Of a stretch of 64,000 bases of DNA, positions 1 to 11,275 are shown in pieces. This DNA is from Lineus longissimus (Eukaryota; Nemertea; Pilidiophora; Heteronemertea; Lineidae). The stretch is taken from positions 15,752,501 to 15,816,500 of the forward strand of contig NC_088311.1 of NCBI RefSeq assembly GCF_910592395.1. The letters are read 5' to 3'. The translations under genes were made by a program, and so were the position numbers. The notes below the pieces were generated by a model that saw only the letters and a program-made list of their open reading frames with translations, was not told the origin of the DNA and did not search any database. The stretch's first letter is position 1, and every line of letters begins with the position of its first letter.

Positions 1-283
1 GCATGTATTATTGTATGCATGATCGTGGACCTGGACAGTATCATAACTGTAAGATTTTGCATGGGAGATGTCCACAGCTCATGACTCATGTAAGTGATGG
101 AGTCAATCAACAGTCGGCTTGCTCCATCGTTCTTTTCAAGGCCGTGCAGTGATGTTATTTGGACATCCATTTTGGACGTCAGTCCCCGTCTTTAACCCTG
201 CCCTCCAGACATCAAAGTGACAGAGTGTGCTATGTGTGGTTAACATCATGTTGATGTCACGTCAGTTAAAACGGCACCTCTTT
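1..283. other. Unassigned AT-rich sequence
   Basis: No coding-like frame, repeat unit or RNA signal was recognised before the family C repeat end that begins near 284. Confidence 0.5.
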
Positions 284-480
284 TTTATTTGGCTCACCTT
301 GTGAGCCTATGCGATGATGTGGAGTCCATCGTCGGTGGCGGCCGTATTGTTAGCGCGGCACGTTTCGTAAAGTCTGGACTTAAAATTGGTACACATATGT
401 TCCATTGGGCCCTGGGGCAATTCACACCAATCTGGTCAATCCATGACCCTCAAACTTACGAGCCTAATATTACAATGTGA
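284..480 (-). repeat. Family C repeat, 3' end, antisense fragment
   Basis: Read on the minus strand, this matches the family C end at about 10375-10557. Both have the phrase for a meaningless walk through 'gaccaagg..tatgtgtaccaagttt', a block rich in ACGG/GACG, then GCATAGGC(T/C)CA and GGTGAGCCAAA. The short frame across 289-480 is only the repeat read in one frame. The fragment is truncated at about 480. Confidence 0.6.
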
Positions 481-914
481 ATACTTTGCACTATCTATAT
501 TATTAAACAAGAGGCAAAATTTTCCTGTCAGTGATTGTCAATGACGTCATCGTATCAACTGATCACAATTAGCTAAGATGTAAATGACGTGCTGCCTCCA
601 GGATTGATGGCTGATTAAAGGTTGCAGGTTGCAGCATTGAGCCCTGACGACGCCAGTCGGCATTGACGAGCACTCCAACCCAGGTCATGTGGCAACTTAA
701 ACCATCTGCAATGGGGAAGTGTCGGCCCGGCAGAGGTGTCTGCAAGGAGCCTCTGAGTGAAGCAATAATCTTACGTTTTATATGATGGGCCTCTTATGCT
801 TGTGTAAGTCCATTCAACACACACCAAGAATGATATTTACATTATACCAGTGTGACAAGATTGTGTCAGAAAACTAAGGGATTAGGTCAGTGGCATATGC
901 TCAAAACTTGATAA
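481..914. other. Unassigned sequence with an inverted echo of the next repeat block
   Basis: No coding-like frame. At about 606-636 the sequence GATTAAAGGTTGCAGGTTGC is the reverse complement of a block near 1021-1049, so part of this interval is an inverted copy of the adjacent tandem repeat. Confidence 0.4.
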
Positions 915-1340
915 TGTCACAGCAATCATGTTTGCAAGTGACATAAATCACTTGTTTGCATAGATAATTTCAGGTGCCCGCAACAAGAACTGGTCATCCT
1001 AGCAACCTTTGTTTGAAGCAAAATCAACCTGCAACCTTTAATCATATTTCTGTGTGACAGAAATTGCTTGTTTGCAGTTATAATTGCAGATGCCATCAAA
1101 ATTGAATTAGAATTGGAAATTGCACGGCCAGGGATCAAGCAAAATCAACTGCAATCATGTTTGCATGTGAAAAATTGCCTGTCTGTGGTGATAATCGCAG
1201 GTGCGTGTGACAAGATTGCAATCAGCAAAGTCAAAACCAAGCGATTATCGGTTTTACTCCACGACAAGAGATCTTCTTGTTGCATATCACAACGATTCTA
1301 ATCATAGTCACTGTTGAGTGACAAAAAATGCCTGTTAATT
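915..1340. repeat. Degenerate ~114 bp tandem repeat, about 3-4 units
   Basis: Units start near 925, 1039, 1152 and, more diverged, 1299. Each has (A)ATCAT then TTTG, a GTGAcA..AAATtGC(T/C)TGT block, and ATAATtGCAGGTGC. Spacing is 114 and 113 bp for the first two steps. The small overlapping frames on both strands here are by-products. Confidence 0.55.
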
Positions 1341-1394
1341 AGTGTGCAGCGCTCTGATCGATTCAAACGTAGAGCAGGTCACAGACACAATATT

Positions 1395-2095
1395 GAATTT
1401 CCAGCTAATGTCAACAAATGCCAGCTATTTCCAATATATGACAACCCTGACATTGGTAAATGAGCTCGAAGGTTTGGGTCCAGCCTGGTCGCATACTGAA
1501 TTCTTAATTTCCAGCTAATGTCAACAAATGTCAACTATTTCCAATAAATGACAGCAAATGACAATCCTGAGGATACAGTCGCATTCCTCGTTGCATGCTG
1601 AATTTGTAATTTCCAGCTAATGTCAACTAATGCCAGCTATTTCCAATAAATGACAGCCCTGACATTCCTTGTTGCATGCTGAATTTGTAATTTCCAGCTA
1701 ATGTCAACTAATGCCAGCTATTTCCAATAAATGACAGCCCTGACATTCCTCGTTGCATGCTGAATTTGTAATTTCCAGCTAATGTCAACTAATGCCAGCT
1801 ATTTCCAATAAATGACAGCCCCGACATTCCTCGTTGCATGCTGAATTTGTAATTTCCAGCTAATGTCAACTAATGCCAGCTATTTCCAATAAATGACAGC
1901 CCTGACATTCCTCGTTGCATGCTGAATTTGTAATTTCCAGCTAATGTCAACTAATGCCAGCTATTTCCAATAAATGACAGCCCTGACATTCCTCGTTGCA
2001 TGCTGAATTTGTAATTTCCAGCTAATGTCAACTAATGCCAGCTATTTCCAATAAATGACAGCCCTGACATAGGTAAATCAGCTGAAAGGCCTGGG
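1395..2095. repeat. 81 bp satellite array with longer flanking units
   Basis: TTCCAGCTAATG recurs at 1399, 1509, 1611, 1692, 1773, 1854, 1935 and 2016. The steps are 110, 102, then exactly 81 bp five times. The 81 bp monomer also carries GCCAGCTATTTCCAATAAA and CCTCGTTGCATGCTGAATT and is almost identical between copies. The first unit and the sequence after the last share GACAT(T/A)GGTAAAT and GGTCCAG, so the homogeneous core looks expanded inside an older unit. There are no unique spacers and no cas-like genes, so it is not a CRISPR array. Confidence 0.9.
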
Positions 2096-2330
2096 TCCAG
2101 ATTTTTCCACCTAATTCCAGCTCTGGAAATTAGGTTCCAGCTATGCCAGGTTATGCCAGCTTTTTCCAGAGCTGGCATTTTCTGGCACTGCCATTTACCA
2201 AAATACCGCCAAACTCCGGCCCTGACATTTTCTGGAATTTCCAGCTAATTCCAGCCTCCTGGCAAGGAAAAATAGTTTGGAATTAGGTGGAAATTCCCGG
2301 CTTTTGCCGACAATTTCCAGTCGAATTTCG
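2096..2330. repeat. Inverted-repeat segment next to the satellite
   Basis: TTTCCACCTAATTCCA at 2104-2119 is exactly complementary to TGGAATTAGGTGGAAA at 2278-2293. The segment between them is dense in CCAGCT, CTGGAA and CTGGCA words, related to the satellite's TTCCAGCTAAT. It could be the remaining end of a foldback-like element that seeded the array. Confidence 0.5.
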
Positions 2331-2870
2331 CAGGGGCGGCTTACTTGACAGGTACTCTGCATCAATTGAACCAAATTTGATGAGACCTTTAAGGTGTATT
2401 TATTGAATATACGAAAAGATGTAGTAATATTTTAACTCAAATGTCTGAAGTTAAAAAAACAAACAAACTAATTTACACTAAGTCAGACACTTACTGGAAC
2501 AACCACTGGTCCGAGACTCTGAGTGCTGAGACGTCTATTCAATGGTGCATCTGGATGTGAGTCAGGCAGGAGCATATTCGGGTTGAACTGCTGTGTGTTG
2601 CGGACACCTTCAGGTATCAAAAGGCTACAGCGCCGGTCTGTGATCCGATCTTGGACAACAATGGCTTTCTGCTGAAGCAAACATACAAATGTACATGTAC
2701 AGTGAACAGCCTGGCAATGCATTTCACCTTGTGCCCACTTACCAATTGCCTCAAATGATAATACATTTGAACTATTACAAACCCATTGGCCGAGTTCGGG
2801 CGTAAGGAGTCCGATCCAACCCGTGGATCGGTACGAAAGCTCAGTAGGTTAATACGAACTCAAAATGCTA
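2331..2870. other. Unassigned interval
   Basis: No convincing gene. The minus-strand 79-codon frame at 2483-2722 lacks recognisable domains and is not supported by clear splice sites. Confidence 0.4.
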
Positions 2871-2872
2871 TA

Positions 2873-3632
2873 TTGGTGAGTGGTGAGTCAATAAAAGGGT
2901 AATCCAAAAGTATAGGGTATAAGCACGTCCAGGTACCATGAAGGAGGATCTGCGACTGATCCACTGACACTTTGATTATAATCATCCGATCATGCATCGC
3001 TGAGCAACATTGTTTTGAAAATGGGATATCAGAAACGTCTTGGCTCACAATATCTATTGGCACGCACGAGTATTGGCACACACGAGTATTAAAGACATAA
3101 GGGATCAATTTGACAAATGATTCAGTACCATTCATTCAATTTCTAGTATGCGATTGCAAGGCTAGGATCCTAAGCTTTCAAATGACATTATCCTTGAATT
3201 TTTGCGGTCTGTAACCAGTGAGCAACATTGCTTTGAAAATGGCTTCTAAACACTCTTTTTGATAGAATCATGTCAGAAATTGCCATTTTAGCGATGTTCA
3301 CACAAAAATGCTTCGTCATCAGGGTTTGAAGTTGATGGTGATCTTCTATGCAATGCTGCAAAAATTATATGAAAATATCAACTGAAACCTAGGAACACTT
3401 AATTTTTTCTTTTACGATACCAAAATAAATGACACAGAGACCTTTGTCAAAATCGTGACATCTCCTTTTCACAACAATGGTGCTAAGTGCTGCATGATCA
3501 TAGGATTGTAATTAATGCGTCAGTGGATCAGCGGTAGCTGCTACGTCATGGTACAACAATTTTGGCCAAAAATAATTATCATAGACGTAGTAACCCTTTA
3601 CTTCTTGATTACCTTTTTATTGACTCACCCTG
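2873..3632. mobile_element. Palindromic MITE, Tc1/mariner-like (copy 1)
   Basis: The left end GTGAGTCAATAAAAGGGTAA and the right end TACCTTTTTATTGACTCAC are inverted copies. Complementarity extends inward in diverged form, for example GATCCACTGACAC on the left with GCGTCAGTGGATC on the right. TA dinucleotides flank both ends (2871-2872 and 3633-3634), as expected of Tc1/mariner insertion. It encodes no transposase. A relative lies at 31919-32683. Confidence 0.7.
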
Positions 3633-3634
3633 TA

Positions 3635-4025
3635 TAACTAGAAAATAACCTACTTTACTGCTGGAGTTAAGGTCGAGCTATACCCATGCGTGGCGCAAAA
3701 CTTCCCAATTTCAACTCATGATAATTCATTGATAACAATGATTCAAAACTAAATTATGATACGGTACGTCACGTATGAAGCATCTAAGTGAACTTTCCAC
3801 CTAGATAACTGGATCGTATTTCTGGATGACCCAGAAAATGACTTTTTGGGGAAGGTAAAAAAATCACCTTGATCAATTTTATGTCAACATGCTATTTCGC
3901 ATCGAAGCATACTCCGTTCGAAAGGACGCAGCCATTACTAGCGAATGTCCGTATAACCACCGATTATTAAAAAAGGGCACTGTGCCTGCTTGGCAGTAGG
4001 AATTCGGGGGGGGTGTTTTGAAATT
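3635..4025. other. Unassigned interval
   Basis: AT-rich sequence ending in a short G run near 4008-4014. No feature was recognised. Confidence 0.4.
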
Positions 4026-4560
4026 CGGTAAAATCAAAAACTTGTATAATATCAATGATGTCCCTTTAGTAGCTGCACCTACAGTAGAAATATGAGCATT
4101 TTAAGTTTTTTCAGAAAAAGCCACCTAGTGGGCGAACTAAGAACCACACAGCACTCCAAATCGAACTCGACCTAGATATTAGGGTTATATACATACATAT
4201 GAAAAATGAAAAGTATCTGTCAAAAACTACAGACGCCAGAGCGCTGACAACGGCACCAATGAGGAATCGGCCAGTTTCTGCCATTTGAACTAGTTTTCCC
4301 TTAAAACAAGGCTAAATAAAAAAACCTGTATTATATATGATGTATCATCAGAAGATGTACCTATGATATAAAATGGAGCACCCTAGCTCAAAGCATGAGT
4401 AACAAACAGCTATTTTTAGTTTTTTTTGCAAAAAGCCCCCACACCGGTGGCCAAATTAAGAATCGAATTGCACTCAAAATCAAACTTGGCCTAGATCTTA
4501 AGCCCACATATGCACACATGGAAGATGAAAATGATCCGTCAAAAAATGAAGGCAAGGTAA
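4026..4560. repeat. Two diverged direct copies of a ~300 bp unit
   Basis: The block at about 4028-4240 (TTTTcAGAAAAAGCCaC..GTGGgC, CACTCcAAATCgAACT, GACCTAGAT) is repeated in the same order at about 4325-4560 (TTTGCAAAAAGCCCCCAC, GCACTCAAAATCAAACTTGG, CCTAGATCTTAAG). Both resemble the internal GGTGGCCAA portion of family C. The 62-codon plus frame inside is not a gene. Confidence 0.5.
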
Positions 4561-4727
4561 AAAGTTTAAGGACGCACGGCTGACGCACGGCTGATGCACG
4601 ACAGACCACCACGAACCACTCCGAGCACAACATGAGCCCTATTGGTCTATGTCCAAGCGGGCTAAAAACTAGAATTGTCAGTCGAGTCTTTGCAGACTCT
4701 GGAGTCTCCGCCTCATATGCACACAGC

Positions 4728-5551
4728 CATGTATGGCAAGCCAAAGCGGAATTTATTCAAGACCGTGGAATTACTATTCAAGAAGTTAAATATATGTTCA
4801 AGACCAAAATATGTTCAATCCTGAATCAAATATTGTCAACCTTGAATCAAATATTGTCAACCTTGAATCAAATATTGTCAACCTTGAACAAAATATATTC
4901 AAGACTCACGTGACCATATTCAAGACGCACGTGACCACAAAATTGATGACGTAGTTGCTCATGTTTGATGCTTAACGGACTTTCCCGAACCCGCGTCCGG
5001 ACTTTCCCGAACCCATGGTACTTGTGTTGCGTTTCGGAGCTCGAATTGTTCGCACGAGGTTTTGACACATGGTTGTACACGTACCTAGCCGCCTACACCT
5101 GACATGTACTGTAATCCTACACATCATGACATGGATGCCGAGTGAATGTCAGAGTCGATACATGTTTCACAGACATATCAGGCAAATTATAGGTTCAAAA
5201 TGCGCAATGCCTGTCGTGAAACAGAACGCATCGGAAGTACCACAGATTCTACGCTCTACGTCATCAATTTTGTGGTCACGTGCGTCTTGAATATGGTCAC
5301 GTGAGTCTTGAATATATTTTGTTCAAGGTTGAATATATTTTGTTCAAGGTTGGACATATTTTATTCAAGGTTGAACATATTTTATTCAAGGTTGAACATA
5401 TTTTATTCAAGGTTGAAAACATTTGATTCAAGGTTGAACATATTTTAGTCTTGAACATATATTTCCTTCTTGAACTTATATTTAACTTCTTGAATGGTAA
5501 TTCTAAACTCTTGAATAAATTCCGCTTTGGCTTGCCATAGCCATGCATGTT
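4728..5551. mobile_element. Foldback-type element with 21 bp repeats in its inverted arms
   Basis: The left arm (about 4728-4954) and right arm (about 5256-5551) are inverted copies. From outside in, they carry TATGGCAAGCCAAAGCGG, a run of ~21 bp units, two CACGTGACC sites and CAAAATTGATGACGTAG. The left arm has about 4-5 of the 21 bp units (GTCAACCTTGAATCAAATAT) and the right arm about 7. The loop (4955-5255) contains a short duplication, GGACTTTCCCGAACCC. Long inverted arms built of short tandem repeats, with no internal gene, are the hallmark of foldback elements. Because 21 is divisible by 3, the arms read as a false heptapeptide repeat protein. Confidence 0.75.
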
Positions 5552-5559
5552 GACAAAAA

Positions 5560-7860
5560 CAAAACAAAAACATTGCACTTTCACTTCAGCGAAGCGATGG
5601 TTTATGTGCGAAATACGACTGATCAAGGCAACATAAAGTGTCCAGAAGGGAAGAACACATTCTTGAAACTCAGCTGCTTTAATTCACTGCCGTTTTTTCT
5701 TATTTCATAGCCCATAAACTCCAAATATTAGGTTTTATAGAAAAATGCTTCGATGGTGTAGACTAGTCCCTGGTCTTTATCCGTTACGTTCCTCCATATG
5801 TGCAGCCAATATGTAATACACATAACGCGAGGCACCAGTCATCGTGCCGGTATGGCGAGGTTTATTGGTTAAAAATTTACATGTATTGCGCTATGCATGC
5901 CCATAGCACTTTCGCGGCTGTTACCCAGATTGACTTCTTAGTTCATGGACACCCTCGTTTTATCGATGTTTTGCAATGCATTGCCGTGTTCATGTACATA
6001 TGAAGCTTTCACCTGGGGACGAGAGTTTGCTGGAATAATTTCTTGAGGAGAATAATACCCTAATACAAAAGTCTCAGCCGATGGCGGAGACTAATTAAGC
6101 ATATAACTAATGATTAACAAAGTATAGCTTTTACTCCACAAAATTTCATTACTTCGGAAATTTCGCTGAAATCTACTTGAAAACCTGAAAATCCGCAGTT
6201 TTAAGGACACTGACAAGCTCCAGTTGGTTAACAGCACATTTCCATTTTCAAAATTTGAAAGATGTTTTATAAAAGTTGAGGAAAGCCCCTTCACTATTCA
6301 CTGTTCAGTATAGGAGATGAGGTTTGAAAACTGAATGAGACTTCTGGGCTAATGTATTCCCCAATTCACCTCTAATGACGTCATTTTTCATCTGATTTGC
6401 GATCTGGCTCAACCCTCAAAAGCTCTAGGGGTCGATCCGAGTAAGTCACATGACCATAAGTTAGAGCACATGACAAAACAAACAAAGACCAAGAGAAATA
6501 TGATATCACTTATTCATGTTACTCATCTCTTGTGTCATGTTTCAGTTCATTGACCAATTCTAGGTATGTAAATGTTCGTGATATAATTATGTTAACAAGA
6601 TTGTTGCTTAAATGAATTCTTTTCAATACAACTACAACGGAACTGAGACCTTTACTCGATAGTCAGCACGGTGGTCAACGTACACAATTTACACAGTGCA
6701 TAACAATGACTTTTCTCGAGCAGACGAACATTTAGGTGAAAGTCATTTTTCATGAACTCTGCACAATCCACTCGGAAACTACGGCAATTGTGAGAACAAG
6801 CCTATTTTCAAGTGTTTCACCGACTTAACGTTCTTGCGTTATTTGAAAAAAGGCGAATTATTTGCTCATTGCCGCGATTCACGTTGTAAATCATGTAACT
6901 GCCCACCAGAAATCATCCCTGCAACCGAAGTTCGATCATATCTGACCATGGACTATTCGAAAGACCAAGCTAGGTATCTCTGCTACACTGTGTGTTGCAA
7001 ATAAATATTTAATTTCCTACCATTAGGATGATATTAGAACACCAAACTGGCACATCAAATCAAGAAGTACACCGATCAACACAGACAAAAATCCATATAC
7101 CCTAAAGGGGTGTACGGATCAACCATGTTAAAACAAGTATAATATCGTCATAGGGTACACTTCAAATGTATTTTTCCCCTATTAGACGACGGTAATTAAT
7201 CCAGCTTAAAGCATGGATTTATAGAAAGTCGTTTTTCATGGTTTATCAGTCCACTAAAGGTCTTTTGCAGTGCATTAGTGCCGTTAATCAGTAAAATCTT
7301 GGTGATGACCCGGGTGCAGCAGCGAGACTTCTCTCCTTGAGTTAGTAACTCTGTGGTTAGCATGCTGCCATTTAATCACACCCTTTTTGTCACCTTACCG
7401 ACTCGTCAGGCATTCGCTAAAATTTTATGCCGCGAATATTTTCCGTTCTACAGTAACAACTGCGCACGACAAGTGATCAGTCTGGATGCGCACAACACCG
7501 CGACTTACTCGAAGCGGGGGTAGGCTAACTGATCGGCAAAGCCGGGGCGATTCATGCAATGAGAACCAGGTGAGATCTACAAACATGCCTTACTTTTAAA
7601 GCTCTGAAATCGTTATTCTTCAGTCAATTTCAAAATTTAAAAGAGCTCTTTGTGATAAAGATATATTTGTTGGCGAACTGTCTCGTTCCCAAAAGTGACG
7701 CTGCACAATATTGCATCTTTTATTTCTTTAGTGGGGAGGAAATATTGCTGAGGTACACAAACTCAACGACTAATCCCAAAGGTGATAAAATGGACCCACC
7801 AAAAGGGCTAAAACGGGGGGGGGCTCCTTGCAGAAAAATCATCAAGGGCAACGAAATGGA
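5560..7860. other. Unassigned 2.3 kb interval
   Basis: AT-rich, non-coding-looking sequence. The short frames at 5800, 6091 and 7652 have no recognisable motif. The last third may contain 5' remains of the gypsy element that becomes recognisable at about 7868. Confidence 0.4.
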
Positions 7861-7867
7861 CGCACAA

Positions 7868-8310
7868 CAATGTTCTCAATGAGGATGCTAAGCCGGTGAT
7901 ACATCGAGCCAGATGCACACCATATGCGATCAAACCCAGGCTCAAGGCGACACTGTGAAAACCGATTGGGTTAACAATATCGTGCTGGTTGAAAAATACG
8001 ATTCATCACTCAGGATTTGTCTCGACCGAAAAGAGTCGAATGCAGCTATCAAACATGAACGCTATCCACTACGGACAGTGGATGACATAAGCGCTAAGTC
8101 AGCAGGGGCAAATATTTCAGTGTCTTTGATGCTTCGTCCTCGTTCTGGCAAATCAAGTCAGATGAAGCAAGTTTGAGACATGTAACTTGTAATTTAGGGA
8201 TTAGGCTAGATCGCAGCAAGCGCAAAATCTGTATAACCGAGGTGAATTATGTCGGGGTCATATTCACAGGTGATGAAATAAGACTCACCCTCAGAAAGTG
8301 AAGGCTCAGT
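7868..8310 (+). pseudogene. Ty3/gypsy pol relic: reverse transcriptase, palm deleted
   Basis: Frame fragments carry the N-terminal RT landmarks of gypsy elements: AKPVIHRARCTPYAIKPRLK near 7887-7950, then after a frameshift DWVNNIVLVEKYDSSLRICL and YPLRTVDDI (7955-8090), then FDASSSFWQIKSDEASLR (about 8128-8180). The next recognisable piece is ICITEVNYVGVIFTGDE (8225-8278), which in intact enzymes lies well after the YxDD active site. The palm core, including YxDD, is therefore missing. The copy cannot make an active reverse transcriptase. No flanking long terminal repeats were found. Confidence 0.85.
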
Positions 8311-8892
8311 ATCACAGCAATGCGAATCCGCATGACAAATCAGCACTGATGAGATTTCTAGGTCTGGCGATTTTCTTTGCGAAATTCATACCGGATATGA
8401 GCGCTATCACTGCTCCACTACGCGAGCTACAACAAAAGGACTCGAGTGGAACTGGGATCAGTGACATGAAACACTGAAATTGAAATATTGACAGAAGCAC
8501 CTGTTTTGGCATATTTTGACCAAGCGAAGCCGACTGTAGTCACTGCCGACGCCAGTAAGGACGGGCCAGGCGTAGCCATCCTACAATCGGATCATCCATT
8601 TGTGTTCGAATCACGGGCACTAACGACCGCCGAACAGAACTATGCGCAAATGAAAAAAGAGACACTTGCAATAACATATACGTGCGAACGATTCAACCAA
8701 TACCTGTACTCACAGCCTGAATTCTTGATTCAGTCCAATCATAAGCCCCTTGGGGCAATTGTGAACAACCCAACGCACAAAGCCCTACCTAGGATACGGA
8801 AATTCCTATTGAGACTCCAGAAATACCGATTCAAGCTAGTTCATGTTCCAGGTAAAGAAATGTACGTATCGAATGCACTATCTTGTGCTTAA
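8285..8892 (+). pseudogene. Ty3/gypsy pol relic: RT connection and RNase H
   Basis: After a break, RT-thumb sequence appears (RFLGLAIFFAKFIPDMSAIT, then APLRELQQKD, about 8348-8440). RNase H follows at 8488-8892 in one open frame of 134 codons. VVTADASKDGPGVAIL gives the first aspartate and QMKKETLAI the glutamate. The two later catalytic aspartates seem lost: the usual TDHKPL reads SNHKPL, and the usual ADALSR reads SNALSC. Both D-to-N changes need only a G-to-A mutation. The frame ends in a stop directly after the RNase H domain. Confidence 0.85.
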
Positions 8893-9008
8893 CTTAACGG
8901 GACAAACAAACAGTGCATAGGAAAAAGAGGTTGAACCACATGTTCACATGGTCAGTGAAAATTGGCAATCTCTCTTGAGAATTTAAGGCAGCCACCTCTG
9001 ATGATGCG

Positions 9009-10186
9009 GTGTTGATCAAAGTGATTGATTACATCAAAAACGGCTGGCCTCAGTATCGCCGCGATCTTGATTCCTATCTGCGTCCGTATTGGCATGACAG
9101 TGAGGAATTTCGCATTTTGGATGACATTGTACTGAAAGGTTTGCGCATAACAGTGCCTAAGTCTATGCAAAATGAAATGACTGAACTGTTACATGAAATC
9201 CATCTAGGGTGTAAGCTGTGCTGCCGAAGAGCAAAGGAAATTCAGTTCTGGCCTGGAATGATGGCTCAAATCGAGGATAAAGTAGCAAAATGTGCTATGT
9301 TACAGAAATACGGGCGAAAGAACCGCAAGGAGTCGCTATTACCACATGAAACGCCAAAGCGTCCATGGCAAAACTTTTTTACCGACCTATTCTTCTTTCA
9401 TTGCAAAGATCACCTGCTAGTCGTTGATGCATTCTCAGGATAATTCGAAATAGAAATGCTTGAAAACACTTCCGTAAATGCTGTGATTGCACACATCAAG
9501 AAAATATTTGCGAGACATGGCATTCCAGAAACGCTCCTATCTGACAATGGCCCGCGGTACAACAACCGTAACTTCAAGGAGTTCGCTGAGAAACGGAAAT
9601 TTACGCACAAAAGATCCAGTCCCAGGTATCCAAGGTCAAAGGGGCGAGCCGAACAAACTGGTCAAACTGTCAAAAACTTGCTCTAGAAATCTGAAGCAAA
9701 CGGTAAAGACCCGTAATTGGCCCTTCTTGTATACAGTGACTCACCACGTCATGGTTTGCCATCACATGCCCAATTGCTGTTCGGGAGGAAACTGAGCTCT
9801 CACTCCCTTGTTACACTCAACATAAACTCATTGAACGAAAGGACACTGCAAAACGCTATCATGACGCGCACACCAACAAATCGGAATTCACAAAACTCAC
9901 ACCTGGTGAACGCATCCGCATTCAAAATCATCAAGGAAAGGACTGGTCACTGGGAGAAGTAGTCTCCAAAACGCAATATGCACGGTCATACAATGTGCGT
10001 AAACAGGACGGAACAACTCTGAGAAGGAACAGATCACACCTGATGAAAATTTCTCAGGACAGTGAAAGGGAGGTAACCATGCCCAATCCCAATCTAGAGG
10101 ACCCAACTGCACAGTACAATGAACAATCCAGTGATAAGCCCACTATTTCCTCAAACATAACTCAAACTGCACAGTCTTATAAAGAC
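9009..10186 (+). pseudogene. Ty3/gypsy pol relic: integrase
   Basis: Open at 9009-9443, with stops at 9441 and 9684, then continuing in shifted frames to about 10060. The zinc-binding region is visible as LLHEIHLGCK followed by KCAMLQKYG, with the last cysteine of the HHCC motif apparently replaced. The DDE core is recognisable in order: NFFTDLFFF (first Asp), LLSDNGPRYNN (second Asp), SKGRAEQTGQ (Glu). A chromodomain-free tail near 9950-10060 reads VRKQDGTTLRRNRSHLM, typical of this lineage's 3' end. The relic stops abruptly at about 10186, where family C sequence begins. Confidence 0.85.
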
Positions 10187-10557
10187 ATCTGTTCAACAGC
10201 TTAGGAGTAATAGGACTTCGTTGAATTTTTAAGATGGTGGCCATACTTGCCGTCATATTTGACTGAAAATCAAGGATATGTGCGGCATGTGATGTATCCT
10301 TCCTAGGCGAACGTACCAAAAAACTTCATGAAAAATCACGGGTACTATTGCATGTTTTATGTTTTTGCATTACACACCCTGATGGCCAAACTCAGTAAAA
10401 TTTGGTGTGAATCACCCCAGGGACCAAGGGTATATGTGTACCAAGTTTTAAGTCCCGACTCAGATGCTAACAAAACGTGCTGCGCTAGCATAAGCCGATG
10501 ATGACGGACGACGACGGACGACACGTCATCGCATAGGCCCAAGAGGTGAGCCAAATA
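10187..10557 (+). repeat. Family C repeat, 3' part
   Basis: Begins CATCTGTTCAACAGCTTAGG, matching 44834 onward, and includes AAGATGGTGGCC. It ends with a GACGGACGACGACGGACG block, CGCATAGGCCC and GAGGTGAGCCAAA. It abuts the gypsy relic directly. Confidence 0.65.
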
Positions 10558-10636
10558 ATTCAAGCAAATATAAAACTATGCACACTAGCATGTCTAATAC
10601 ATTAGCATGTGTATCCAGAATTCTACTACAGGGTGG

Positions 10637-10960
10637 ATCATAAATGAAATGGCTAGGGCCATTGTGCTCACTTGTCGACATGGAAGAGCGATGCATGTGG
10701 CTACCTTCACACCACATAGTTATGACAAAAATAGACTTACATGATTTTTTTTAACTACAACTGAACACCAACCTATATATCCCTGGGAACACATTGCACT
10801 GAACTTGACATAGTCTCTGGGATGCACTGCACACTGGTTAAAACTGCCGCTTGTTCCTTGAGAGGAGCAGCTTCAAACAGCTTACTTTGATCAGCCGGGA
10901 TGGATGTTACAGTGGTCACAGAAGGAATCACAGAAGCAGTGTCTGCCTTGGGGGTCACTT
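10637..10960 (+). repeat. Family C repeat, 5' end fragment
   Basis: AAATGAAATGGCTAGGGCCA then TTGTGCTCACTTGTCGACAT matches the 5' end of the complete copy at 18750. Similarity fades after about 10720. On the minus strand at 10773-10958 there is a Ser/Thr/Val-rich frame (61 codons) of no recognised family. Confidence 0.5.
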
Positions 10961-11086
10961 ACATTTTGGCCCTTGATTTTGAGCAAGTAGGCTTGCATAC
11001 GGCGATGACCCCGGCGAAGATTTGATGGCGATGTCACTCCTTTTATCCTCATTGGGGAAGCATAACTTTTTACTACTCCATCCTAA

Positions 11087-11275
11087 TTCCAGTTAAATGT
11101 TAACGACAGTCACTCTCCCTTTGATGTGAGGTTCCACCCATTTGGTGATTTCGTTATTCCAAGATTTTCTAACACTGATGTTAGTGATGGCGGGACTGCT
11201 GATAGTGATATTGTCATGATGAAAAATGTTCGGGATCCTTTGGGTTCTCCACCAAATGCATTTGCAAAAAATTAA
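11087..11275 (+). pseudogene. Unrecognised coding-like open stretch without ATG
   Basis: One plus-strand frame stays open for 62 codons between TAA stops, with a soluble-protein composition: DSHSPFDVRFHPFGDFVIPR, then a DVSDGGTADSD acidic patch, then NVRDPLGSPPNAF. There is no start codon near its beginning. Similar-looking pieces follow in other frames to about 11680, for example NVYLVSYGSFNVFMRD near 11310 and LVLKYHQVPVDAFLADLC near 11560, separated by a run of 14 C at 11372-11385. I do not recognise the family. It may be a frameshifted relic of a mobile-element gene or an old exon, or chance. Confidence 0.3.

Noticed and set aside
1611-2070. Regular direct repeats suggestive of a CRISPR array
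   Set aside because: The full 81 bp unit is repeated with no variable spacers, in a eukaryotic setting with no cas genes; it is a satellite.
4632-5626. Plus and minus frames with a repeated LNKI(C/Y)STLN heptapeptide
   Set aside because: Produced by 21 bp repeats within the arms of a foldback element; the same arms give the pattern on both strands.
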